Assembly (NCBI RefSeq): GCF_016862095.1
Contig: NZ_BOMH01000036.1
Span: 1 to 64,000, forward strand
Length of the DNA stretch: 64,000 nucleotides
Direction: 5' to 3'
DNA from: Actinoplanes cyaneus
Lineage (GTDB): Bacteria > Actinomycetota > Actinomycetes > Mycobacteriales > Micromonosporaceae
The notes below the pieces were generated by a model, which was not told where the DNA came from, did not search any database, and saw nothing but the letters and a program-made list of their open reading frames with translations. Made by a program: the position numbers and the translations under genes. Within the stretch, counting starts at the first letter, position 1. Every line of letters starts with the position of its first letter. This document shows, in pieces, positions 20,356 through 28,763 of this stretch.

Positions 20356-20457
20356 GCTCCCCTTGCTACAGACCTCCCCGCGACACGTATGCAAGCCGGT
20401 GGCGCGGGAAACAGCGGACCGACTTCGGTCCGGCCCGAGTGACAACGGAGATGAACC

Positions 20458-21042
20458 GTGACCGACACCAGTACTCCCCCTGCCTCCGACTCCTCCGCTC
20501 CGGTTACGGAATCGGTTGCCTCGGCGACGCCAACGGAGGAGGCCTCCACGGAGGCGAAGAAGTCGGAGAGCGTCGCCTCGGACAGCGACCTGTTCCGGCA
20601 GAGCGAGATCGCCGCGGACTACGTCGAGGGTCTGCTGGACATCCTCGACTACGACGGTGACATCGACGAGCTGGTCTCGGCCGGCCGGCCGATGGTCGAG
20701 GTGGTCGGCGGCCGGCTGCAGCCGCTGGTCGGGCAGCGCGGCGCCACACTCGAGGCGCTGCAGGAGCTGACCCGACTGGCGATCTTCCGGGCCACCGGGT
20801 CACCGAGCCGGCTGCTGCTCGACATCGGCGGTTACCGCGCCACGCGGCGTAAGGAACTCGCCGCGGTCGCCCGTAACGCCGTGGAGAAGGTCAAGGAGCA
20901 CGGCGACGCGGTCCGCCTCGAGCCGATGTCGGCTTTCGAGCGCAAGTGCGTGCACGACGTGGTGAACGCGATCCCGGGCGTGCAGAGCGAGTCCGAGGGT
21001 GTGGAGCCGAACCGGCGCATCGTGGTTCGCGTGGCGGATTGA
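20458..21042 (+). CDS. jag: Jag/KhpB family RNA-binding protein (KH and R3H domains)
   Basis: A 194-residue protein. An acidic Ser/Thr/Glu-rich N-terminal region (about 1-45) precedes a KH-like domain (about 60-135, with [22 protein letters not shown], within which VGQRGATL is the GxxG-type loop) and an R3H domain (about 135-194) with R-x4-H-type residues in [10 protein letters not shown]. Jag/KhpB binds RNA and affects envelope growth and division in Gram-positives. The GTG start follows ACGGAGATGAACC. It ends one base before the rsmG ATG, so it is coupled to rsmG. Confidence 0.93.
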   Translation: MTDTSTPPASDSSAPVTESVASATPTEEASTEAKKSESVASDSDLFRQSEIAADYVEGLLDILDYDGDIDELVSAGRPMVEVVGGRLQPLVGQRGATLEALQELTRLAIFRATGSPSRLLLDIGGYRATRRKELAAVARNAVEKVKEHGDAVRLEPMSAFERKCVHDVVNAIPGVQSESEGVEPNRRIVVRVAD

Positions 21043-21043
21043 G

Positions 21044-22420
21044 ATGACCGACCCCCGCTTCGGCGCGGGTGACCTCGGCCCGGGCGGCTCAACGCCCGGG
21101 CCGTCGTCTTTCCCGGCGTCTTCGCCCCCGTCTTCCGCGGGTCCGGTGTCCGCACCGCCGCCGTCAGTTCCTTCCTTCACCTCGTCCTCGCCGGCACCGG
21201 CATCGTCCGAGTCGCCCGCGCCCGGCGCGGTCCCGCCGGCTTTCCCGGCCTCGGTGCCTCATCTGCCCACGGTCTCGTCGGAGGTTCCCGTGTCCGCGTC
21301 CATGGATCCGTCCGAGACTCCCTCTTCCTCGCCGAGCGACCCGCCGGCTTCGGCGTCGTACGCGTCCAGGCCAGGGCTTTCTCCCGGTGGCACGGGTTCC
21401 CCGGTGCCGGTGGATCTCTCGGCCGTCGATGTCCGGCGTCCGCCTGCCGAGATCGCGGCGGTCGCTGCCGAGGTCTTCGGGGACCGGCTGGAGCTGGCGG
21501 GGCGGTTCACTCAGCTACTCGCTACCGAGGGAGTCGTGCGCGGGTTGATCGGTCCGCGGGAGACGCCCCGGCTGTGGGAACGCCACCTGGTGAACTGCGG
21601 AGTTATGTCCTCTTTATTCCCTTTCGGGGCTTCAGTGGTCGACGTGGGTTCTGGCGCCGGTTTGCCCGGTATCGTGCTCGCTGTAGCTCGTCCTGATCTT
21701 CGGATCACGCTGGTCGAGCCGCTGGCTCGGCGTACCGCTTTCCTAACCGAGGCGGTCGACGAGCTCGGCCTGGACAACGTCACGGTCGTGCGCGGGCGGG
21801 CCGAGGAGGTGCTCGGTGAGGTCGGCGAGGCGGACGTCGTCACGGCTCGGGCGGTGGCCGCGCTGGACCGGCTGGCGGGGTGGTGCCTGCCGCTGGCCCG
21901 GGTCGGGGGCAGGCTGCTGGCCCTGAAGGGGGCGTCGGCGGAGGAGGAGATCGGTGAGCACGGAGCCGCGATCGCGCGCATCGGTGGTGGGCAGCCGGAG
22001 ATCCGGCTCTGCGGGGTCGGACTGATCGACCCCCCGGCAACGGTGGTCGAGATCGTCAAGGAGCGGGAGGTGGCGCCTCCCGCGCGTGACAAGGGTCGTG
22101 CTGCCGGCGCCGGTCGTCGCTCCGGCCGGGGCGACGACCGAACCGAACGAGGCGGCGTCGGCGGCGACGGCCGGCAGCGCGACTCCGGTGACGGTGCGCG
22201 TCAGGATCGCTCGGACGGGCGTCGCGGTCAGGGCGATGCCGGGGGTCGCGGCCAGCGGGATGGCGGCGGTCGCGCCGGTCAGAACCGGTCCGATGGACGT
22301 TCTGGTCAGGGCGGTGGTGGTGGCGGTCGGTTCGGTCAAGGTGGCCGGGCCGGAGGGTCCGGTGGCGGGGCGTCGGGTGACGGCCGCGGCGGCGGACGGG
22401 GGAATCCACGGAGGGGATAG
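21044..22420 (+). CDS. rsmG: 16S rRNA (guanine-N7)-methyltransferase RsmG with long terminal extensions
   Basis: A 458-residue protein; typical RsmG is 210-250. The core (about 135-350) has the SAM-binding motif [13 protein letters not shown] near residue 200 and [10 protein letters not shown], and methylates G527 of 16S rRNA in the decoding region. The first ~130 residues are Ser/Pro-rich, and the last ~110 are Gly/Arg/Asp-rich with RGG-like repeats, like an RNA-binding tail. The ATG at 21044 is one base after the jag stop. The stop at 22420 abuts the parA ATG. If an internal start is used, the N-terminal extension would vanish; the sequence does not settle this. Confidence 0.93.
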   Translation: MTDPRFGAGDLGPGGSTPGPSSFPASSPPSSAGPVSAPPPSVPSFTSSSPAPASSESPAPGAVPPAFPASVPHLPTVSSEVPVSASMDPSETPSSSPSDPPASASYASRPGLSPGGTGSPVPVDLSAVDVRRPPAEIAAVAAEVFGDRLELAGRFTQLLATEGVVRGLIGPRETPRLWERHLVNCGVMSSLFPFGASVVDVGSGAGLPGIVLAVARPDLRITLVEPLARRTAFLTEAVDELGLDNVTVVRGRAEEVLGEVGEADVVTARAVAALDRLAGWCLPLARVGGRLLALKGASAEEEIGEHGAAIARIGGGQPEIRLCGVGLIDPPATVVEIVKEREVAPPARDKGRAAGAGRRSGRGDDRTERGGVGGDGRQRDSGDGARQDRSDGRRGQGDAGGRGQRDGGGRAGQNRSDGRSGQGGGGGGRFGQGGRAGGSGGGASGDGRGGGRGNPRRG

Positions 22421-24391
22421 ATGGGCCGGCGGGGTGCGAGGAAGCGGACTGCGCGCAATGCGCGCCCTAACCCATCAAAGGCTTCGGATGTACGTCCGGA
22501 GCGGTCCCGTGCCCAGGAAAGCCCCAGGGTCGACCATCCCTGGCCGGGGCGCCCGGTAAGCGGCTCCGATCCGTCCCGCGCTGACGCGGTCGAGCACTCG
22601 CCGACTGCCAATCCTCGTGTGACCCCGATCGGTGCCGATGAGGTGGCGGATCGCCCGCCGGTGCCCGAGGTGCCGACGCCCGGCCGGGACTTCCAGCCGG
22701 CCGTTCACCGCTCGGCGGAAAGCGATGTTTCACGGGAAACAATGGCTCCCGGTACGGCGGTGGACCACGACAAGGAAGCTTGCGGTGGCACGCAGTCAGC
22801 CGTGGTTCCGGGCGCCGCTGAGTCGTTTCGTGGTGCGCGGGAGGAGCGGGGGCGTGTGCTGGACGGGACCTCCCCGGGTGTCATGGGGAGCAGCGATGGC
22901 CGTACGGGAAGTCATCCTTCTGATGGAGACCGTGAGCAACGGGACCGCCTCGAGCCGCCCGTGACCGCGAGCTATGGCGGTGATTTGAGGCTTGTGTCGG
23001 GCGTGATGATGTTTGTCGACGCGCCTGTGGACAACAATGCGACGTTGCGCTCGACTCATCCTGTGCACGAACATAGCGACGTTCGCCCGGCGGCCGTAGG
23101 CTGGCCAAGCGTCGATAGTGTGGACCGGATCTCTCCCGCCGGAATACACGATTCGCCGGCCGACCCGTTCCTAGCCAACAGGGATAAAGCGGTGCATGAG
23201 TACGGTGTTTCACGTGAAACCGAGTCGCCTCTCGACCGGTCGTCGGGAGTGAACGCGGGTGGGCTGCACGCCGGTGAGCAGGGCGTTCCTCAGCCACGTC
23301 CCGGCGGCTACCAACCGACTGCCTCCGGCTCCACTTATGGGTATGGCGTGCCCACGCCCGGTCAGCCGGACGATTTCCGTGGGCGCGCGCCATCGCCACG
23401 TTCGGGCGTGCCGGCAGTCGGGCAGGTTTCCGCTGCCCCGGCGTCCACCACGATCCCCACTTCAGGTGCCTCTGTTCAGCCCGGCGAGCATGTTTCACGT
23501 GAAACGCCGGGCGGGGTTGAGGACGATCCACCCCTGGCCATGGAAGCGTTGCGAGCTGTGCAGATCCTCAACCCGAGCGGCGAGATCATCATGCCGCGCC
23601 CGGACCACCCACGGGTGATTTGCGTTGCCAATCAGAAGGGCGGCGTCGGCAAGACGACCACCACGGTGAACCTGGCGGTGGCGCTCGCGCTTCACGGCAA
23701 CCGGGTGCTCGTGGTCGACCTGGACCCGCAGGGCAACGCGTCTACCGGTCTCAACGTGCCGCATCACGCCGGTGTGCCGGACGTCTACGACTGCCTCATC
23801 GACAATGTGCCGCTGGCAGAGGTGGCCCAGGGCGTTGAGGGAATCCCGAACCTGTTCTGCGTGCCGGCCACCATCGACCTGGCCGGTGCCGAGATCGAAT
23901 TGGTGTCGGTGGTGGCTCGTGAGTCCCGCCTGGCCCGCGCGATCGCCGGGCACCCCGAGAAGTTCGACTACGTCTTCATCGACTGCCCGCCGTCGCTGGG
24001 CCTGCTGACGGTCAACGCGCTCTGCGCGGCGCAGGAAGTGCTGATCCCGATCCAGTGTGAGTACTACGCGCTGGAAGGCCTGAACCAGCTGATCAACAAC
24101 ATCAACCTGGTACGCCAGCACCTCAACCCGACCCTGGATGTCTCCACCATCCTGTTGACCATGTACGACCGGCGTACCCGCCTGGCCGACGCGGTCGAGC
24201 AGGACGTCCGGAACCACTTCGGAGCGAAGGTTCTGAACGCGGTCATTCCCCGGAACGTGCGCGTGTCGGAGGCTCCGAGCTACGGCCAGTCGGTGATGAC
24301 CTACGATCCGGGATCAAGGGGCGCGACGAGCTACTTCGAAGCGGCTCTCGAGATCGCGATGCGCGGGGTCAACACGGGAGGCACGGCATGA
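22421..24391 (+). CDS. parA: Chromosome partitioning ATPase ParA with ~395-residue N-terminal extension
   Basis: A 656-residue protein. The C-terminal ~260 residues are a complete ParA/Soj ATPase: deviant Walker [17 protein letters not shown] near residue 405, [12 protein letters not shown], and Walker [13 protein letters not shown]. ParA cycles on the nucleoid with ATP and moves ParB-parS complexes. The first ~395 residues are disordered, Pro/Ser/Asp-rich, and contain three copies of VSRET, each encoded by a parS site (22726, 23206, 23491). The ATG at 22421 has a good GGAGGGG seven bases upstream and directly follows the rsmG stop, which supports the long start. A shorter protein from an internal ATG (for example the one at 23540) would also have a full ATPase. 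It overlaps parB by four bases. Confidence 0.93.
   Translation: MGRRGARKRTARNARPNPSKASDVRPERSRAQESPRVDHPWPGRPVSGSDPSRADAVEHSPTANPRVTPIGADEVADRPPVPEVPTPGRDFQPAVHRSAESDVSRETMAPGTAVDHDKEACGGTQSAVVPGAAESFRGAREERGRVLDGTSPGVMGSSDGRTGSHPSDGDREQRDRLEPPVTASYGGDLRLVSGVMMFVDAPVDNNATLRSTHPVHEHSDVRPAAVGWPSVDSVDRISPAGIHDSPADPFLANRDKAVHEYGVSRETESPLDRSSGVNAGGLHAGEQGVPQPRPGGYQPTASGSTYGYGVPTPGQPDDFRGRAPSPRSGVPAVGQVSAAPASTTIPTSGASVQPGEHVSRETPGGVEDDPPLAMEALRAVQILNPSGEIIMPRPDHPRVICVANQKGGVGKTTTTVNLAVALALHGNRVLVVDLDPQGNASTGLNVPHHAGVPDVYDCLIDNVPLAEVAQGVEGIPNLFCVPATIDLAGAEIELVSVVARESRLARAIAGHPEKFDYVFIDCPPSLGLLTVNALCAAQEVLIPIQCEYYALEGLNQLINNINLVRQHLNPTLDVSTILLTMYDRRTRLADAVEQDVRNHFGAKVLNAVIPRNVRVSEAPSYGQSVMTYDPGSRGATSYFEAALEIAMRGVNTGGTA
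22726..22741. promoter_or_regulatory. parS: parS site 1 (inside parA, one mismatch)
   Basis: TGTTTCACGGGAAACA matches the parS consensus TGTTTCACGTGAAACA except for one central base. It lies in the parA frame and encodes VSRET. One changed base may weaken ParB binding. Confidence 0.75.
23206..23221. promoter_or_regulatory. parS: parS site 2 (inside parA)
   Basis: A perfect 14-base parS core GTTTCACGTGAAAC with T-G at the left flank (15 of 16 bases match). It is in frame with site 1 and again encodes VSRET. Confidence 0.9.
23491..23506. promoter_or_regulatory. parS: parS site 3 (inside parA)
   Basis: A perfect 14-base core, 15 of 16 bases of the full site, in the same frame of parA, encoding VSRET just before the ATPase domain begins. 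Confidence 0.9.
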
Positions 24392-25458
24392 AGAATCGTC
24401 CGCGGGGAGGCCTGGGCCGAGGCCTGGGTGCACTGATCCCCACGGCGCCCGCCGCTGAGCCGGCCGAGAACGGTTCGGAGATCGCCCCGGTGTCGGCCGT
24501 TCCGAGTGCGGCTGTCGCCGTCGCACCTGACGGCCTGCCCTCCCCCTCGGCCGCTCCGCTCAGCCCCGCACCCGCGCCTGCTCCGGCGCCCGTGCCCGCC
24601 CTCGAGAACGAACTCGCGCCCGTGCCGGGCGCCCGATTCGCCGAGCTGCCCGTCGGGTCCATCGAGCCGAACGCGAAGCAGCCGCGGCACGTCTTCGACG
24701 AGGAAGCCCTCGAAGAACTCAAGATCTCGATCCAGGAGATCGGCTTCCTGCAGCCGATCGTGGTGCGCGAACTCGGCGACGGTCGCTACGAACTCGTCAT
24801 GGGCGAACGCCGCTGGCGTGCCGCCCAGGCGGTGGGCAAGGAGACCATCCCGGCGATCGTGCGGGACACTCCCGACGACGCCATGCTGCGGGACGCGCTG
24901 CTGGAGAACATCCACCGGGCGAACCTGAACCCGCTCGAAGAGGCGGCCGCCTACTCGCAGCTGCTCGAAGAGTTCGGGGTCTCGCACGAGGAGCTGGCTC
25001 GGCGGATCGGCCGGAGCCGGCCGCAGATCTCCAACACCATCCGGCTGATGAACCTGCCGGCGCCGGTGCAGCGGCGGGTCGCGGCGGGAATCCTCTCGGC
25101 GGGGCACGCTCGGGCGTTGCTCGGGCTCGCCGGCGCGGAAGCTCAGGAAGACCTCGCCAAGAAGATCGTTGCGGAAGGTCTGTCGGTCCGGGCGACCGAG
25201 GAGATCGTGAAGCTGGCCGAGCTGGACGGGCGAGCGGCGAAGAAGGCGGCGCCGGCTCGGCGGGCCAAGGTGCACGCGCCGGCTTTGAACGATCTCGCCG
25301 ATCGGCTGTCCGACCGGTTCGACACCCGGGTGAAGGTCGACATCGGCCGGAACAAAGGCAAGATCACGATCGAGTTCGCGACCGTGGATGATCTCGAGCG
25401 GATAGTGGGCATGATCGGGGTCGAGGAGGAAGGGGCTCGCACCGGCACTGAGGAGTGA
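24388..25458 (+). CDS. parB: Chromosome partitioning protein ParB (CTP-dependent parS-binding clamp)
   Basis: A 356-residue ParB. The N-terminal [18 protein letters not shown] is the conserved ParA-interaction segment. A Pro/Ala-rich linker (about 20-80) leads to the ParB/Srx CTPase domain with GERRWRAAQ near residue 140 and [14 protein letters not shown], then the parS-reading helix-turn-helix ([19 protein letters not shown]). The C-terminal dimerisation domain ends [12 protein letters not shown]. ParB loads at parS, spreads as a CTP-bound clamp, and recruits condensin and ParA. Overlap with parA is four bases; a strong terminator follows at 25476. Confidence 0.98.
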   Translation: MKNRPRGGLGRGLGALIPTAPAAEPAENGSEIAPVSAVPSAAVAVAPDGLPSPSAAPLSPAPAPAPAPVPALENELAPVPGARFAELPVGSIEPNAKQPRHVFDEEALEELKISIQEIGFLQPIVVRELGDGRYELVMGERRWRAAQAVGKETIPAIVRDTPDDAMLRDALLENIHRANLNPLEEAAAYSQLLEEFGVSHEELARRIGRSRPQISNTIRLMNLPAPVQRRVAAGILSAGHARALLGLAGAEAQEDLAKKIVAEGLSVRATEEIVKLAELDGRAAKKAAPARRAKVHAPALNDLADRLSDRFDTRVKVDIGRNKGKITIEFATVDDLERIVGMIGVEEEGARTGTEE

Positions 25459-25475
25459 GCGGTCGAGTCACTGGG

Positions 25476-25505
25476 AGGCGCGCGTTTTCGAACGTGCGCC
25501 TTTTT
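25476..25505 (+). terminator. Rho-independent terminator of the rpmH-parB side
   Basis: An 11-pair stem (25476-25486 with 25491-25501, one G-T pair), a stable TTCG tetraloop, and a T-run at 25501-25505. It begins 18 bases after the parB stop. This is the clearest intrinsic terminator in the window. Confidence 0.92.
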
Positions 25506-25750
25506 CGTTTTCCAGGGCCGTTCCGGATGCCTTTCCGGTTCTGTCAGAGCCATTCTCCTAGGGTTTTGGACCTTGGTGTCCCCGCGCTTGATCCAGTTCG
25601 AAATGGCCCTTTTGCGCGAGTTGTGGTTGGGCTGTCCATCGGGCGGTTGACAGCTGAGCTCCGTGGCTCGGTCGTCCCGCGCAAGGTGCCTTCCCGGCGA
25701 AGATTTGTTTATCGCCGCCAAGGTGTCGGCCCGCTCGAAGGAGAACTGTG

Positions 25751-26383
25751 ATGCGACTCGACTCCGGTGTGACCGCCATGATCCGTTCGATGGCCGCGGA
25801 CCTCGGTCTGCCCGTGGTTACCTACTACGGTCTGCACGCCCTCGGCGCCGACGACACGACCGCCCTGCTCGCCGGGACGCTGGCAGCCGGCGCCCGTCTG
25901 GTGTGGGTCGCCGTGCGGAGCCGGACCGTCAGTTACTTCTCGATGGTCATGGGTGCAGTCTTCGGGGTCGGTCTCCTCTTCACTCTGCTGACCGGGGACG
26001 CGCGTTTCCTTCTGATCAAGCATTCGATGATGGCCGCGGTGATCGGGGCGCTGTTCCTCGTCACGGGCCTTCGCGGAGGCAAGCCGTTGACACTCTCCGC
26101 GCAACAGAGCTTCACGCCGGCGAAGGCAGCGGAGATCGCGGCCGAATACGCGAACAGCCCCGAGGTGCGGCGGGGGCATCGGATCGCTTCCGTGGTGTGG
26201 GGTGGCGGGCTGCTGACCGAGGCCGTGGTCCGCGTCGTTCTGGTCTACCTGCTGCCGGTGGACGTCATGGTGGGCCTCTCCACGCTGCTGACCGTTGTCA
26301 CGCTCACTCTGTTGATCGGGTGGAATGCCCGCTACATCGCGACGCGCAAACGAGCTGCGGTCGGTGAGTTAGTCAACGCCTGA
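25751..26383 (+). CDS. VC0807-like integral membrane protein
   Basis: A 210-residue membrane protein with five or six hydrophobic helices, an early PVVTYYGLHALG segment and a central LLTGDARFLLIKHSMMAAVIGALFL block that resembles VC0807 family proteins (distant relatives of intracellular septation protein A). The function of the family is unknown. The ATG at 25751 has GAAGGAGAA eight bases upstream; a GTG lies just before it at 25748. It has its own upstream interval of about 240 bases after the parB terminator and is followed by the gene-free parS region. Confidence 0.75.
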   Translation: MRLDSGVTAMIRSMAADLGLPVVTYYGLHALGADDTTALLAGTLAAGARLVWVAVRSRTVSYFSMVMGAVFGVGLLFTLLTGDARFLLIKHSMMAAVIGALFLVTGLRGGKPLTLSAQQSFTPAKAAEIAAEYANSPEVRRGHRIASVVWGGGLLTEAVVRVVLVYLLPVDVMVGLSTLLTVVTLTLLIGWNARYIATRKRAAVGELVNA

Positions 26384-26387
26384 CTCC

Positions 26388-26515
26388 GGTGCCGCGGATC
26401 CGGTAGGCGCTTCTTCCTCAAGAGCGATGCTGGGGATCTGGTAGGCCGGTCCTTCCCCGAGAGCGGTGCCGCGGATCCGGTAGGCCGGTCCTCGCCCGAG
26501 AGCGGTGCTGCGGGA
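26388..26515. repeat. 39-base imperfect tandem repeat (about 3.3 copies)
   Basis: Units start at 26422, 26461 and 26500, with a partial, diverged unit before them. The shared part reads GGTAGGCCGGTCCT with GAGCGGTGC ahead. Units differ by several bases. No protein frame is conserved convincingly, and no known protein site is recognised. Confidence 0.75.
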
Positions 26516-26648
26516 TTGAGTCGGCTGGCCATTACGTGATACCGGTGCCGGGGATCCGGTCGTGGCCGTCGCCTGGCGGTGCTGCAGAGACCAAGCCAGT
26601 GGCAGGGGTGGCGCATCAGCTCGGATGAGCTGGTGCGCCACCCCTGCG

Positions 26649-26664
26649 CGTTTCACGTGAAACG
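26649..26664. promoter_or_regulatory. parS: parS site 4
   Basis: A perfect 14-base core GTTTCACGTGAAAC in the gene-free region, with C and G flanks instead of T and A (14 of 16 bases match). Confidence 0.85.
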
Positions 26665-26837
26665 TTGCGGCGGTGTGCCGATCTGCGATGCAGCGGCCGC
26701 GTCGGGGCATGCCCCGAGGATCGCGAGGCCGCAGTCCACACTCAGCGGTCCGGCGACTCGTCAGCGCAGTGGCCGAATCCGGCGGTGGTCCGTAGCCGCC
26801 GTTTTGATTAACCGTGAGCTATTCGAGCTTCCTGCGC

Positions 26838-26853
26838 CGTTTCACGTGAAACG
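26838..26853. promoter_or_regulatory. parS: parS site 5
   Basis: A perfect 14-base core in the gene-free region, flanked by C and G. It is 189 bases from site 4 and adjacent to the 25-base tandem repeat. Confidence 0.85.
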
Positions 26854-26880
26854 GCCGGTCGTTGGCTGGCCGGCCCCACC

Positions 26881-26977
26881 GGTCGCAATGGGCTGCGCCC
26901 CACCCGGTAGCAATGGGCTGCGCCCCACCCGGTAGCAATGGGCTGCGCCCGACCCGGTCGCAGTGGGCTGCGCCCGG
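26881..26977. repeat. 25-base tandem repeat, four copies
   Basis: Four copies of a unit containing GCAATGGGCTGCGCCC start at 26881, 26906, 26931 and 26956. Copies two and three are nearly identical; the fourth is incomplete at its end. It lies between parS sites 5 and 6. Period and near-identity suggest recent slippage. There are no spacers, so it is not a CRISPR. Confidence 0.85.
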
Positions 26978-27110
26978 CTGAAGCGGCCAGCCGCACCGTT
27001 AGCACCGACTGCCACGCAACCCTGCGAGGTGATAGCGGCCGATGCGATTCATGGGCACCGACCACTATCCACAGCCTGTGGGTTTTGCTGTGCCGAGATG
27101 GAGTGCGACC

Positions 27111-27126
27111 CGTTTCACGTGAAACG
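27111..27126. promoter_or_regulatory. parS: parS site 6
   Basis: A perfect 14-base parS core flanked by C and G, located between two DnaA-box-like sequences. Confidence 0.85.
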
Positions 27127-27188
27127 ACGTTGATGGACTGGGAGTTGTCCACTGCGCTATCCACAGGGCCACCAAGCGTTCTACGTCG

Positions 27189-27204
27189 AGTTTCACGTGA
27201 AACT
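27189..27204. promoter_or_regulatory. parS: parS site 7
   Basis: A perfect 14-base parS core flanked by A and T, nine bases before a perfect reverse DnaA box at 27213. Confidence 0.85.
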
Positions 27205-27405
27205 GGTGGGGCTGTGGATAACTTCTGTGGATAACTTTGGGGCGCATGTGTGGAGAAACACGCGCTCATGCCGGTCGACGTTTGCCCCTCTCTGGGCGTC
27301 CGCTAGATCAGCTCGAGGCCTCCACGGGGCGCCTTCGACACCGTCCCCCCGAACGTGCGAAATTGGCCCGGGACAGCCCGTCCTGACCTGGGCTAAGGTC
27401 ACGTC

Positions 27406-28599
27406 GTGTCTGAGAACACCGCCCCTCTGCCCGACTTCACCCGCTGGCCGTCGTTTCCGTTCGAGGGCGACATGCGGGTCAAGAAACTTGCCCCGCCCGT
27501 GGAGGTCGAGCCGCCACGGAGCGGCGAGGACGGGTCAGAATGCGTGGCTTGCGGGACGCCCGACGACGCGTACATCTGGGTCTCGGAACGCTGGCGAGTC
27601 AGGGCGATGGACCGTCCCACGGGACTCCCGATGGTGCTGATCCTGGAGTGCCGGTCGCACCTCGATCTGGGAGATCTGCCCAACCTGCTGGCCGCCGAGC
27701 TCGGGGTGATGACGGTCCGGCTCGAGCGCGCGATCCGATCGCTCGACGATGTGGCACGCGTCCACGTGAATCGCTGGGGCGACGGCTCCGCGCACCTGCA
27801 CATGTGGTTCCTGGCGCGGCCGTACGGGCGGTTGCAGCTGCGCGGCACGTTCCTCTCGCTGTGGGACGACATCCTGCCGGTCATCCCCGAACAGAAGTGG
27901 CGGGAGAATCTGTCGCTCGTCGCCGCGTGGCTCGCCGACTTCGGCGGCCGGGCGATCGCGGAACCGGCCCACATCGAGTGGGAATCACCGGCGACCCTGA
28001 ACGTGCCGGGCACCGACCCGGAGGACGATCGCGAGGAAGCCACTCGTCCCGCAACGCTGGACGATGTCCGGGCGAGCGCCGCGCCGGCCGATCCGTGGGT
28101 GCGGCACAACGACGATCCGTCGGCAGGCAGTCCTCCGCCGAGTGGCCCTCTCGCGGACACGTCGACTGCGGTCCCGCCCAAGAGATCGTCGCTGTATGAG
28201 TTCACCGAAGGGGTGTGGGCGACCGCAGCGAATCCGACCGCCCCTCGGGATCCCGCAGTGGAGGAAACCACCGCCGGCGCCACCGATCGGGGCGAGGCGG
28301 CTTGGGAAGGCCCCGGCAGCGATGCCTGGCCCCCGTCGGCGGGAGGCACCGCGACGGGAACGCCGCCGGAACCATCGACTGCCGGGGTGCCGGGCCCGAG
28401 CGGCGACGAAGCCCACGGCAGCCCGGCCAGAGACGGCTACGTCGCCACCGGCGCGCCCAGTACCGGCGCGCCCAGCACCGGCGCATCCAGGACGAGCGCG
28501 CCCAGCACCGGCGCGCCCAGCACGAGCGCTGCCAACTCCGGCGTCCTCAGCACGGGCGCTGCCGGCACCGCTGCCGGAGCGGGCGACCACGAGTCGTAA
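27406..28599 (+). CDS. HIT-like domain protein with long disordered tail
   Basis: A 397-residue protein. Residues about 40-190 look like a histidine-triad-superfamily fold: a CVAC pair near residue 46, then GDGSAHLHMWFLARP near 126, with the H-x-H arrangement of the family's active site but not the full H-x-H-x-H triad. Such proteins bind or hydrolyse nucleotides. The C-terminal ~190 residues are Pro/Ala/Thr/Ser-rich and end in degenerate five-residue repeats of the GAPST type. The GTG at 27406 is the start. It follows the parS/DnaA region and precedes parS site 8, but there is no evidence of a segregation role. Confidence 0.7.
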   Translation: MSENTAPLPDFTRWPSFPFEGDMRVKKLAPPVEVEPPRSGEDGSECVACGTPDDAYIWVSERWRVRAMDRPTGLPMVLILECRSHLDLGDLPNLLAAELGVMTVRLERAIRSLDDVARVHVNRWGDGSAHLHMWFLARPYGRLQLRGTFLSLWDDILPVIPEQKWRENLSLVAAWLADFGGRAIAEPAHIEWESPATLNVPGTDPEDDREEATRPATLDDVRASAAPADPWVRHNDDPSAGSPPPSGPLADTSTAVPPKRSSLYEFTEGVWATAANPTAPRDPAVEETTAGATDRGEAAWEGPGSDAWPPSAGGTATGTPPEPSTAGVPGPSGDEAHGSPARDGYVATGAPSTGAPSTGASRTSAPSTGAPSTSAANSGVLSTGAAGTAAGAGDHES

Positions 28600-28654
28600 C
28601 TCGACCACCGGTTTCGGGTCGTGGCCGCAGAGGAGCCCCCGTACCGGGAGCCGG

Positions 28655-28670
28655 TGTTTCACGTGAAACG
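28655..28670. promoter_or_regulatory. parS: parS site 8
   Basis: TGTTTCACGTGAAACG, 15 of 16 bases of the consensus, located between the HIT-like gene and the terminator that separates it from the convergent ATP-grasp gene. Confidence 0.9.
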
Positions 28671-28712
28671 GCCACCGGAGAACGGCGGCCGACACTCTGC
28701 GGGAAACAGGAA

Positions 28713-28741
28713 CGGGCGTGACATCACCGATGTCACGCCCG
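28713..28741. terminator. Bidirectional terminator hairpin
   Basis: A 13-pair perfect stem (28713-28725 with 28729-28741) with an ACC loop, between the stops of the convergent HIT-like gene (plus) and ATP-grasp gene (minus). No long T-run on either side. Confidence 0.75.
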
Positions 28742-28763
28742 GATCGCCTCGAGGAACGGCCGG

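Larger units (their letters stand above)
27065..27234. promoter_or_regulatory. Secondary DnaA-box cluster interleaved with parS sites
   Basis: Boxes: CTATCCACA at 27065-27073, TTGTCCACT at 27145-27153, CTATCCACA at 27157-27165, and two perfect TTATCCACA boxes in reverse orientation at 27213-27221 and 27226-27234 (four bases apart). They are interleaved with parS sites 6 and 7. The cluster is about 11.7 kb from oriC and resembles a titration or regulatory locus more than an origin. Confidence 0.7.
26384..27405. other. 1 kb gene-free region with parS sites, DnaA boxes and tandem repeats
   Basis: No convincing gene is present on either strand. The interval holds a 39-base tandem repeat (26388-26515), four parS sites (26649, 26838, 27111, 27189), a 25-base tandem repeat (26881-26977), and five DnaA-box-like sequences between 27065 and 27234. 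It looks like a dedicated DNA-binding region for segregation and replication proteins. Confidence 0.8.

Noticed and set aside
26881-26977. 25-base repeat as a CRISPR array
   Set aside because: The copies are directly adjacent without unique spacers and no cas gene is nearby.
26808-27269. A minus-strand frame with three VSRET peptides in the parS region
   Set aside because: parS is palindromic, so VSRET can appear in any frame that crosses it; there is no ribosome binding site or conserved-looking protein, and the frame covers a 25-base tandem repeat and DnaA boxes.
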